DNA of 64,000 nt from Variovorax sp. ZS18.2.2 (GTDB lineage: Bacteria; Pseudomonadota; Gammaproteobacteria; Burkholderiales; Burkholderiaceae_C): assembly GCF_024701975.1 (NCBI RefSeq), contig NZ_JANLNM010000007.1:124001-188000 (forward strand), read 5' to 3'. Below are positions 24,480 to 31,725 of the stretch, piece by piece; position 1 is the stretch's first letter, and each line of letters starts with the position of its first letter. The position numbers and the translations under genes were made by a program. Under the pieces are notes generated by a model, which searched no databases, was not told the origin of the DNA, and was given only the letters and a program-made list of their open reading frames with translations.

Positions 24480-24878
24480 TCACTGCGACGGTGGCGGCAA
24501 CGGACGCGACCACAACCACGCCAGCACGACGGCCATGCACCCGATGGCCAGCGCGGCCATCCACACGCGATGGGCCGTGAACGACACGATGACCGCGCAG
24601 GCCGCCATGGTGATCGTCGCGCTCCACTTGGCGCGGCGGCTCACGGTGCGGCCGTTCTCCCAGTTGCGCAGCAACGGGCCGAAGATGCGGTGATTGCGCA
24701 GCCACGCATGCAGCCGCGGCGAGCTGCGCGCGGCGGCCCATGCGGCCATCAGGATGAACACGGTCGTCGGCATCCCCGGCAGCACGACGCCGATGAGCCC
24801 GAGGACGAGGCACAGCACCGCGAAGCAATGCAGCAACACGCGTGCAAGCAGGGACAGGGGCTTGGGACCAGGGTTCAA
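24480..24878 (-). CDS. YbaN family (DUF454) inner-membrane protein
   Basis: Small membrane protein of the DUF454/YbaN family. The domain is clear: LHCFAVLCLVLGLIGVVLPGMPTTVFILMAAW (in two hydrophobic stretches), then SSPRLHAWLRNHRIFGPLLRNW, and a final pair of helices ending in Trp-rich WLWSRPLPPP. The start is uncertain. A TTG at 24878 preceded by GAGAG at an 8-base spacing is chosen; the frame stays open to 25145, but a longer start would run into the divergent gene at 25081. Function unknown; no informative neighbour. Confidence 0.75.
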   Translation of the reverse strand: MNPGPKPLSLLARVLLHCFAVLCLVLGLIGVVLPGMPTTVFILMAAWAAARSSPRLHAWLRNHRIFGPLLRNWENGRTVSRRAKWSATITMAACAVIVSFTAHRVWMAALAIGCMAVVLAWLWSRPLPPPSQ

Positions 24879-25080
24879 CGCAAACGCTCTCAAAAGGGGT
24901 CGGACGATGGCGACGGCAGACCGGATCGGTGCCTTCGCCAGTGCCCATTCTTCACCAGCTTGCGGCCCGCGCGCCAGCGAACCGACATCGCGAGAAACAG
25001 GCAAGAACTCCGCAGGAACGTGGCAGCGCCCGGCGGCCGCCGTTTCCACAATGAACGCCTTCACACGAAAGGCGCACACC

Positions 25081-25431
25081 ATGACCACAGCCACCCGCAA
25101 CGGCGCGCTCGCCGCTCTCTCGCTGTCCTTCGCGATGGCCTCCACACCCGCCCAGGCGCAGCCCTCCCCGGCCGCCCCGACCGACCAGAACCGCTACGTC
25201 GGCATGTGGGTCACCAAGGACGGCTACATCCGCCACGAGCTGCTGCCCGGCGGCCGTTACGACGAAGCGCGCGGCAAGCGCCAGAGCGCCTACCAGGGCC
25301 GCTACACGTTGACCGGGGACCACATCGACTATGTCGATGACACCGGCTTCACCGCCGACGGCGACTTCCGCGAGGGCGTGCTGTACCACGCGGGCATGGT
25401 GCTCTACCGTGAGAGCACGACGCGGCGTTGA
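25081..25431 (+). CDS. Secreted protein with Atu4866 domain
   Basis: 116-residue protein with a signal peptide (about residues 1-26, ending PAQAQ) and a single compact domain: YVGMWVTKDGYIRHELLPGGRYDEARG, then QGRYTLTGDHIDYVDDTGF and a final GVLYHAGMVLYR. This matches the Agrobacterium Atu4866-type fold, a small beta-barrel of unknown function sometimes linked to ligand binding. Periplasmic. The ATG at 25081 starts the signal peptide; the open frame further upstream is not used. Confidence 0.82.
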   Translation: MTTATRNGALAALSLSFAMASTPAQAQPSPAAPTDQNRYVGMWVTKDGYIRHELLPGGRYDEARGKRQSAYQGRYTLTGDHIDYVDDTGFTADGDFREGVLYHAGMVLYRESTTRR

Positions 25432-25510
25432 GTGCCCGCATCGCGTTCTGCATGGTCAGGGAGCGAGCGTGCGGGGCCCTTACAGTCACGCGAACCAACG
25501 AAAGCTCCTC

Positions 25511-25876
25511 ATGCCCCGTCCCGTCCTCGAAGAAGCCCGCATCCACCCCGCCATCCGCGACAAGGTGGCCGGGAGCCGCCAGACCCTCGTCCGCGAGGTC
25601 ATGGCGGCAGTCGCGGCCAACGATGTGGTCGTGGTCGGCATGGGCATCAACCCGCATCCGAAGCAGGCGCGCAAGGCGCTCGATGCCATCGGGCAGCCGT
25701 ACAAGTACCTCGAATACGGCAGCTACCTGAGCCAATGGCGCGACCGCAACGCGCTCAAGATGTGGACCGGGTGGCCGACCTTTCCGATGGTGTTCGTGAA
25801 GGGCGTGCTGGTTGGCGGAGCTGCGGATTTGCAGAAGCTCATCGACAGCGGCGAGCTCAAGCGTCTTCTGAGCTGA
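25511..25876 (+). CDS. Glutaredoxin-fold protein without cysteines
   Basis: 121-residue protein with the glutaredoxin layout: VVVVGMGINPHPKQARKALDAIG where the first strand and active-site loop should be, then WPTFPMVFVKGVLVGGAADLQKLIDSGEL, the cis-proline (T-x-P) strand and glycine loop of glutaredoxins. The active-site C-x-x-C/C-x-x-S position reads NPHP and the protein has no cysteine at all, so it cannot do thiol redox chemistry. It may retain a glutathione- or protein-binding role. Transcribed alone, 80 bases after the Atu4866-type gene. Confidence 0.78.
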   Translation: MPRPVLEEARIHPAIRDKVAGSRQTLVREVMAAVAANDVVVVGMGINPHPKQARKALDAIGQPYKYLEYGSYLSQWRDRNALKMWTGWPTFPMVFVKGVLVGGAADLQKLIDSGELKRLLS

Positions 25877-25971
25877 AATTTGCCGCCGGACACTGCGTTG
25901 TTCCCGTAGCCCCGAGGTAGCGGTACAGTCTCCATCCACAGCAAGACAGCCTTCAACAAGGGAGTTTCACA

Positions 25972-26391
25972 ATGATTTTTCGATCCATCTTCGCGCGCAA
26001 AACCTTGGCCCTGTGCTTGGGTTCGTTCCTGATGGGAGCCTCCTCGGCCTATGCCGTCGAAGCGACACCCCGGCAGTCGAGCGAGCAGAGTGCGCTCGTT
26101 GAAACACTGCCTGCACCAGCGCCTGCAGAAAGAGTCATCGTGGAGGGAACAGGGCCCTACGGTGTCGATGCGCAAGGAGTCAAGCGCCACCTGGCCGCGA
26201 GCTTGAAAACCGACGCAGGTCTTTTTCCGCGCACTGAGGTACGGACCTTCTTCAATGGCGATGTGAAGATGAACTATCAGGTCGCACGCCCCGCGATCGA
26301 TCGCCCCTTCGGCGATGAGCGCGCCATCGTCGAACTGCGCCCGGTGATGAGCGCCGTCGACCGTGCGGTCCGCGCGGTTTTCGCGAACTGA
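25972..26391 (+). CDS. Hypothetical secreted protein
   Basis: 139 residues, not recognised. A signal peptide (KTLALCLGSFLMGASSAYA, cleaved about residue 28) is followed by a short Ser/Glu/Pro-rich stretch and a compact region with RVIVEGTGPYGVDAQGVKRHLAASL. A good AAGGGAG ribosome-binding site precedes the ATG. Base composition is slightly lower in GC than its neighbours. Periplasmic or extracellular location is inferred. No partner gene is obvious. Confidence 0.7.
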   Translation: MIFRSIFARKTLALCLGSFLMGASSAYAVEATPRQSSEQSALVETLPAPAPAERVIVEGTGPYGVDAQGVKRHLAASLKTDAGLFPRTEVRTFFNGDVKMNYQVARPAIDRPFGDERAIVELRPVMSAVDRAVRAVFAN

Positions 26392-26552
26392 CGTCCGGGC
26401 ATAGGCGGCATTCCGCTCAGTGCTTTTCGCAGAATCAGGCAAGAACCCCGTTCAATCCGGATACCGCTCCAACCCCCATCCACGCGAAACTTCTTCCCAT
26501 GCCCGGCGCACCTCCAGCGCCATGGTCCACCAACCAGCACGAGGAGTTTCGT

Positions 26553-27302
26553 ATGAGCGCAATCCAGGAAAAAGTCGTCCTCATCACCGGTGCGAGCGGC
26601 GACATCGGCGAAGCCACTGCGCGGCTGCTGGCGCGGCGTGGGGCCAGCGTGGTGCTCGGTGCGCGGCGCACCGACAAGCTCGAAGCCCTCGCGGCCGAGA
26701 TCAACGCCACGGGCGGTTCGGCGAGCTTCCAGCATCTGGACGTGACGCATCGGCCCAGCATGGAAGCCTTCGCCGAATTCGCCTTCGACGCGCACGGCCA
26801 GATCGACGTGCTGGTCAATGCGGCGGGCGTGATGCCGATGTCGCCGCTGTGGAACCGCAAGATCGAGGAGTGGGAACTCATGATCGACGTGAACCTGCGC
26901 GGCGTGTTGCTCGGCGTTGCCGCCGTGCTGCCGACGATGCAACTGCAGGGCTGGGGGCACATCGTGAACGTGGCGCCCGTTGCCATGCGGGGCGTGTCGC
27001 CGGAATCGGCCGTGTACCACGGCACGCAGTACGCGGTGAACGCGATCTCCGAGGGGCTGCGCCAGGAGCACGAGGGGCGCCTGCACGTCACGGTGGTGAG
27101 CCCCGACGTGATGGGTCTCGCCGACCCGCTGGCCGAACGCATCGCCGCGAGCTACAGCTTCGAGCGCATGCGCACGCGGCGGCGTCTGGCGGTGCCTGCC
27201 GATGGCGTCGCGCGGTCGATCGCCGGGGCGATCGAGGGGTACGGCATCACGGCGCCGATGCGGTCCAGTGCACGGCCTCGCCCGGCCGAGCACGCGTGGT
27301 GA
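26553..27302 (+). CDS. SDR-fold protein with altered catalytic residues
   Basis: 249-residue short-chain dehydrogenase/reductase by fold: the nucleotide-binding TGASGDIGEATA (residues 11-22), NAAGVMPMSPLW (about 89-100) and the C-terminal helices are normal. The active site is not. The catalytic Ser segment reads NVAPVAM and the Y-x-x-x-K motif reads Y-H-G-T-Q, so Ser and Lys are replaced by Pro and Gln while Tyr remains. The ATG at 26553 has a GAGGAG ribosome-binding site. Either a non-catalytic NAD(P)-binding protein or an unusual enzyme. Confidence 0.88.
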   Translation: MSAIQEKVVLITGASGDIGEATARLLARRGASVVLGARRTDKLEALAAEINATGGSASFQHLDVTHRPSMEAFAEFAFDAHGQIDVLVNAAGVMPMSPLWNRKIEEWELMIDVNLRGVLLGVAAVLPTMQLQGWGHIVNVAPVAMRGVSPESAVYHGTQYAVNAISEGLRQEHEGRLHVTVVSPDVMGLADPLAERIAASYSFERMRTRRRLAVPADGVARSIAGAIEGYGITAPMRSSARPRPAEHAW

Positions 27303-27324
27303 TCGACGAGGGACGGCGGCCGCG

Positions 27325-27768
27325 TCAGTAGGTCTTGTAGGGCAGGAACTTGCCCGACAGCACCACGTTGACGCGGTCGCCCTTCGGGTCGGCCTGGCGC
27401 TGGATGTCCATGCTGAAGTCGATCGCGCTCATGATGCCGTCGCCGAACTCCTCGTGGATCAGCTCCTTGATGGTGGTGCCGTACACGCTCACGATCTCGT
27501 ACCAGCGGTAGATGAGCGGATCGGTCGGCACGGGCGTGGGCAGCGAGCCCTTGTAGGGCACGACCTGAAGCCACTTCTGCTCCTCGGGCGTGAGGCCGAA
27601 GATCTTGCCGATGACCTTGGCCTGCTTGTCGTCGAGCGTCATCTGGCCGAGGCAGGCGGCGGTGGTCCACTCCTTCGACTGGCCGACCTTTTTGGCCACG
27701 TCGGCCCACTGGATGCCCTTGGACACCTTCACGGTGATGATCTTCTCGGTGACGTCGTTGCGGTTCAT
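27325..27768 (-). CDS. cynS: Cyanase (cyanate hydratase)
   Basis: 147-residue cyanase, which converts cyanate plus bicarbonate to carbamate (then ammonia and CO2), supplying nitrogen and removing a toxic anion. The N-terminal helix-turn-helix-like DNA-binding-fold region and the C-terminal catalytic domain are both present; catalytic residues sit in LIYRWYEIVSVYGTTIKELIHEEFGDGIMSAIDF (Arg, Glu and Ser of the decamer interface site, about residues 86-120). Last gene of a minus-strand unit with an ABC importer of the nitrate/bicarbonate/cyanate class, 58 bases after its ATPase. No carbonic anhydrase (cynT) adjoins. Confidence 0.96.
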   Translation of the reverse strand: MNRNDVTEKIITVKVSKGIQWADVAKKVGQSKEWTTAACLGQMTLDDKQAKVIGKIFGLTPEEQKWLQVVPYKGSLPTPVPTDPLIYRWYEIVSVYGTTIKELIHEEFGDGIMSAIDFSMDIQRQADPKGDRVNVVLSGKFLPYKTY

Positions 27769-27825
27769 GCGGGTTTGCTCCTGATTGAAATTGAGAGTGA
27801 GTGATTGAGTAAGTGCGCGATGGCG

Positions 27826-28653
27826 TCACGACGCCTTGGCGCGCGTGACGAGAAAATCGACGATGTGGTTGCGCAGCGCGTAGTAGCCGTCCAGGTGGTG
27901 CAGCGAGGCGCGCGTGCGCTCGCGCGGCAGCGGGTTGACCACGGTCTCGACGATGTTGCCGGCGCGATAGCCGCCGCCAGGCTGGTCGGCGCCATTGGTC
28001 ATCAAGAGGATGCGGTCGGCCAGAAGAATGGCCTCGTCCACGTCGTGCGTGATCATGAAGACCGTCTGCTGCGTCTGGCGCACGATGGTCATCAGCTCGT
28101 CCTGAATGGTGCCGCGCGTGAGTGCATCGAGCGCACCGAAGGGCTCGTCAAGCAGCAGCATCTTGGGCTGGATGGCAAACGCGCGCGCGATGCCCACGCG
28201 CTGCTTCATGCCGCCCGAGAGCTGCGAGGGTTTCTTGTCGATGGCCGCCTGCAGGCCCACCATGTCCACGAAACGCTCGACCTGCTTGTCCACGTGGCCG
28301 GCCGACCAGTCCGGCCAGCGTGAGGACACGGCGAAGGCGATGTTCCTGCGCACGGTGAGCCAGGGCATGAGCGCATGGCTCTGGAAAACCACGCCGCGCT
28401 CCAGGCTGGGGCCGGCGACCTCGCGGCCGTCCATGAACACATGGCCCGCGCTCGCCTGGTCCAGGCCCGCCAGCACGTTGAGGATGGTCGTCTTGCCGCA
28501 GCCCGAGTGGCCGATGATGCAGACGAACTCGCCACGGTCGAGCGTGAAGGAAACGTCGGCGAACACGGGCCGCGTGGGCACGAAGGCCTTGGCCAGGCCC
28601 TCGATGCGCAGGAAGCCGCTGGTCGCGGGCAGGGGCGTGGGAGCAGGTGTCAT
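27826..28653 (-). CDS. Cyanate/nitrate-type ABC transporter ATPase
   Basis: 275-residue ATPase of the NrtD/CmpD/SsuB group. Walker A GHSGCGKTT (about residue 48), Q-loop VFQSHALMPWLTV, signature LSGGMKQRVGIARAF and Walker B LLLDEPFGALDALTR are intact, and the D-loop TRGTIQDEL is typical of this group. The ATG at 28653 is preferred; an in-frame start at 28689 overlaps the permease gene. Energises uptake by the adjacent permease, most likely of cyanate given the cyanase gene downstream. Confidence 0.92.
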   Translation of the reverse strand: MTPAPTPLPATSGFLRIEGLAKAFVPTRPVFADVSFTLDRGEFVCIIGHSGCGKTTILNVLAGLDQASAGHVFMDGREVAGPSLERGVVFQSHALMPWLTVRRNIAFAVSSRWPDWSAGHVDKQVERFVDMVGLQAAIDKKPSQLSGGMKQRVGIARAFAIQPKMLLLDEPFGALDALTRGTIQDELMTIVRQTQQTVFMITHDVDEAILLADRILLMTNGADQPGGGYRAGNIVETVVNPLPRERTRASLHHLDGYYALRNHIVDFLVTRAKAS

Positions 28654-28678
28654 GAGAGGAGCGCCTTGTGTCAATCGA

Positions 28679-29548
28679 TCACTCCACATAGGTCACCTTC
28701 CGCTGCAGACCGGCAAAGGCCTGGTCCAGCAGCATGCCGACGACGCCGATCACCAGGATCGCGAAGATCACGTTGGTGAGCGAGAGGTTGTTCCACTCGT
28801 TCCACACGAAGTAGCCGATGCCGGTGCCGCCCACCAGCATCTCGGCCGCCACGATGACGAGCCAAGCGATGCTCATGCTGATGCGCATGCCCGTGAGGAT
28901 GGTGGGCGCGGCCGCCGGCAGGATCACCCGGAACGCGCGGCGCAGCGGCTTCACCTCGAGCGTGCTCGCCACGTTGAGCCACTCGCGCTTGACCGAGGCC
29001 ACGCCGAAGGCGGTATTCAGCAGCATCGGCCACACCGAGCAGATGAAGATCACGAAGATGCCGCTGACCGACGAGTCCTTGATGGTGTAGAGCGCCAGCG
29101 GCATCCACGCGAGCGGCGAGATCGGCTTGAGCACCTGGATGAACGGATCGAAGGCCTTGCGCAGCAGCGGCGACATGCCGATGACGAAGCCCAGCGGCAC
29201 CGCCACCACGCAGGCCAGCAAAAAACCCAGCCCCACGCGGGCCAGCGAATAGGCGAGCTGGATCGCAATGCCCTTGTCGTTCGGCCCGTTGTCGTAGAAG
29301 GGGTTCGACAGGTGCTTCCACGCCGTGGCGCCCATCTCGGCCGGCGTCGGAAAGCCCGAGCTCTTGACCTGGCCCTGCGTGGGGTCCTTGCCGAGCATCT
29401 TCTGGTACTCGATCTGCTCGGCGGTCATGCCGGCCGTGGTATCGACGCTGGCTGCCGGCAGCGTAGCTAGCTGCCACACGCCGATGATCAGCAGGAACAT
29501 CAGCAGCGACACCAGCGCAGCCTTCAGCGAGAGCGTTTTCTTCGGCAT
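28679..29548 (-). CDS. Cyanate/nitrate-type ABC transporter permease
   Basis: 289-residue inner-membrane permease of the NrtB/CmpB/SsuC type. Helix 1 is near residue 10-28; a long periplasmic loop (about 35-85, GMTAEQIEYQKMLGKDPTQG) specific to NrtB-like permeases follows; then five more helices with the EAA loop (EWLNVASTLEVKPLRRAFRVILPAAAPTIL in part, about 190-215). Four bases separate its start from the binding-protein stop, so the genes are co-translated. Confidence 0.92.
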   Translation of the reverse strand: MPKKTLSLKAALVSLLMFLLIIGVWQLATLPAASVDTTAGMTAEQIEYQKMLGKDPTQGQVKSSGFPTPAEMGATAWKHLSNPFYDNGPNDKGIAIQLAYSLARVGLGFLLACVVAVPLGFVIGMSPLLRKAFDPFIQVLKPISPLAWMPLALYTIKDSSVSGIFVIFICSVWPMLLNTAFGVASVKREWLNVASTLEVKPLRRAFRVILPAAAPTILTGMRISMSIAWLVIVAAEMLVGGTGIGYFVWNEWNNLSLTNVIFAILVIGVVGMLLDQAFAGLQRKVTYVE

Positions 29549-29551
29549 GGC

Positions 29552-30907
29552 TCAGGCCATCTTGCTGATCGCGAAGCTCTTGACGTAGTCGTCGGGCTTC
29601 GCGGGGTCGAACACCTTGCCCATGATCGTGAACTTGGGGTAGGCGCCATCGGGCGCGCTCTGGCCGAGTTCCTTCATGCGCTTCTTGGCATCGGTCAGCA
29701 GGAACACCTTCTCCGCGATCTGCTTGTAGTTGACGTCGCCCTTCACATAGCCCCAGCGCTTCATCTGCGTGAGCATCCACACCGCCATCGACTGCCAGGG
29801 AATCGGGTCGAAGTCGGCGCGGTCGGGCACGGTGCGGATGTTGCCCAGGCCGTCGGCGAACTTGCCGGTGAGCACCTGGGTGAGCACGGTCTCGGGCTGG
29901 TTCAGGTACTGCGCGGGCGCGATCACCTTGGCGATGAGCTCGCGGTTCTTCGGCTCGCGCGCCATGGCCGAGGCGGTGAGCACCGCGCGCACGAGCGCGG
30001 CGAAGGTGTTGGGGTTCTTCTCGATGAACTCGGTCGAGGTGCCGAAGGCGCAGCACGGGTGGCCGTTCCACAGGTCGCGCGTCAGCAGGTGGAGGAAGCC
30101 GATTTCCTCGAACACCGCGCGCTGGTTGAACGGGTCGGGGCCGAGGTAGCCGTCGATGTTGCCGGCGCGCAGGTTGGCCACCATCTCGGGCGGCGGCACC
30201 ACGCGGATCTGGATGTCGGTGTCGGGGTTCAGGCCGGCCTCCGCCACGTAGTAGCGCAGCAGGAAGTTGTGCATGCTGTACTCGAAGGGCACGGCGAACT
30301 TCAGGCCCTTCCACATCTTCGGGTCGCGCTTGTCCTTGTGCTTGTTGGCCAGCGTGATGGCCTGGCCGTTGGTGTTCTGGATGGTCGCGACATTCATCGC
30401 CACCTGGTTGGAGCCCGCGCCCATCGAAATGGCGAGCGGCATCGGCGAAAGGAAATGCGTGGCGTCGTATTCCTTGTTGAGCATCTTGTCGCGGATGAGC
30501 GCCCAGCCCGCGGTCTTGACCACGTCGACGTTGAGGCCCTGCTTCTGATAGAAGCCGAGGGGGTGCGCCATGATCAGCGGCGTGGCGCAGGTGATGGGGA
30601 TGAAGCCGATCTTGAGGTTGGTCTTCTCCAGCGGCGCCTTGTCCTGCGCCATGGCCTGCAGCGCGCCCAGCGGCAGCACCGAGGCAATGGCGGCGCGCGC
30701 GGTGTTGGCGCCCACGGCGCGCAGGAAGTTGCGGCGCACGCTGTCGTTTGGAAACAGCGCCTTCATGAGGCTGGCTTCGAGCTTGTTGTCGGGGTCGACA
30801 TCGATTTCAGCGCCGCGTCCATGGTTGCGGCCGCAGGCGCAGCGCATGTTCAGGGGCCGGTCGGCGTCGTAGAGATCGCAGGCGGTCGAATCGGATGGGC
30901 TGGACAT
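29552..30907 (-). CDS. CmpA/NrtA-type ABC substrate-binding protein, Tat-exported, Cys-rich N-terminus
   Basis: 451-residue binding protein of the CmpA/NrtA family (nitrate, bicarbonate or cyanate). A Tat signal VRRNFLRAVGANTARAA lies at about residues 56-72, unusually far from the start; before it is a hydrophilic stretch with MRCACGRNHGR, a C-x-C-G-x-x-H motif. The mature domain has LKIGFIPITCATPLIMAHPLGFY and later GYLGPDPFNQRAVFEEIGF, typical of the family. The ATG at 30907 is chosen over an in-frame codon at 30940. First gene of the transporter-cyanase unit; cyanate is the likely ligand by context. Confidence 0.92.
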   Translation of the reverse strand: MSSPSDSTACDLYDADRPLNMRCACGRNHGRGAEIDVDPDNKLEASLMKALFPNDSVRRNFLRAVGANTARAAIASVLPLGALQAMAQDKAPLEKTNLKIGFIPITCATPLIMAHPLGFYQKQGLNVDVVKTAGWALIRDKMLNKEYDATHFLSPMPLAISMGAGSNQVAMNVATIQNTNGQAITLANKHKDKRDPKMWKGLKFAVPFEYSMHNFLLRYYVAEAGLNPDTDIQIRVVPPPEMVANLRAGNIDGYLGPDPFNQRAVFEEIGFLHLLTRDLWNGHPCCAFGTSTEFIEKNPNTFAALVRAVLTASAMAREPKNRELIAKVIAPAQYLNQPETVLTQVLTGKFADGLGNIRTVPDRADFDPIPWQSMAVWMLTQMKRWGYVKGDVNYKQIAEKVFLLTDAKKRMKELGQSAPDGAYPKFTIMGKVFDPAKPDDYVKSFAISKMA

Positions 30908-31011
30908 GGCGGTGCACCTCGGTGAAAAGATGCTGGCCACGATGCAAGGCCCGGGCCGGAAGCGAGGCCCAAAGGCCTCCAGCCTTCAGATCGTGCCGCG
31001 CTTGTCGAGGG

Positions 31012-31033
31012 CTTGTAGGGCTGGCACTACAAG
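31012..31033. promoter_or_regulatory. Inverted repeat upstream of cyanate-type transporter operon
   Basis: Arms CTTGTAG (31012-31018) and CTACAAG (31027-31033) with an 8-base spacer, about 105 bases before the binding-protein ATG and just after the response-regulator gene. Spaced 7-bp arms suit a dimeric regulator such as the LuxR-type response regulator encoded next door; assignment is inferred. Confidence 0.45.
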
Positions 31034-31055
31034 ACGGCCGCCGCCGGCTTCGTTT

Positions 31056-31724
31056 TCAGGCCGCGGGGGCCGCCTTGCCGTGGCGTTCGGCATACAGCGC
31101 GAGCTCGACATCGTTCTTGGTGCCGGTCTTTTCCAGGATGCGCGCGCGGTAGGTGCTGACGGTGTTGGGCGCAAGGCCCAGCTGTGCACCGATTTCGCTC
31201 ACGCTGTGCCCCGCACTGAGGAGGCGGTAGACCTGATGCTCGCGGTGCGAGAGCTGCTCGGCGCCCTGCCCGGCGCTGCGGCCCACCGCGGCGGCCAGTG
31301 CTTCGGCCGTAGCGGCGGAGACGTACAACCCGCCCGCCGCCACCTTGCGCACCGCGCTCACCATGTCGTCGGCATCGGCGCTCTTGTTCAGGTAGCCCGA
31401 GGCGCCGAGCTTGATGCAGCGCACCGCGTACTGCTTCTCGGGGTAGGTGCTGAGCATCAGCACCGGAAGCGTCGGCCAGTCCTTGCGCAGCGCCTGCAGC
31501 ACATCGAGGCCGTCGCGGCCGGGCAGCGCGATGTCGAGCAGCACCACGTCCAGGCCCTCGGGGCCGCCCAGTTCCTGCACGGCGGCGATCACCTCGGGGC
31601 CGGTCTGCGCTTCGGCGCGCACGGTCATCGAGGGCAGGCCGTTGGAGAGGTCGCCGAGCATCTGCTTGAGGCCCTCGCGCACGATGCGGTGGTCGTCGCC
31701 GATGAGCACGCGGATGTCGTTCAT
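31056..31724 (-). CDS. Response regulator, NarL/FixJ type
   Basis: 222-residue response regulator. The receiver domain (about 1-125) begins NDIRVLIGDDHRIVREGL and has the phosphorylation site in DVVLLDIALPGRDGLDV (Asp near residue 61) plus the K in LNKSADADDM. The C-terminal LuxR-type helix-turn-helix (about 155-215) is QLSHREHQVYRLLSAGHSVSEIGAQLGLAPNTVSTYRARIL in pieces. The ATG at 31724 overlaps the region of the kinase stop, so kinase and regulator are coupled. It lies directly upstream of the cyanate-type transporter unit, in the same direction, and is its most likely controller. Confidence 0.92.
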   Translation of the reverse strand: MNDIRVLIGDDHRIVREGLKQMLGDLSNGLPSMTVRAEAQTGPEVIAAVQELGGPEGLDVVLLDIALPGRDGLDVLQALRKDWPTLPVLMLSTYPEKQYAVRCIKLGASGYLNKSADADDMVSAVRKVAAGGLYVSAATAEALAAAVGRSAGQGAEQLSHREHQVYRLLSAGHSVSEIGAQLGLAPNTVSTYRARILEKTGTKNDVELALYAERHGKAAPAA

Positions 31725-31725
31725 C

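Noticed and set aside
26553..27302. SDR gene as a pseudogene
   Set aside because: Frame, ribosome-binding site, cofactor loop and length are intact; only catalytic residues differ, which argues for a retained non-standard role.
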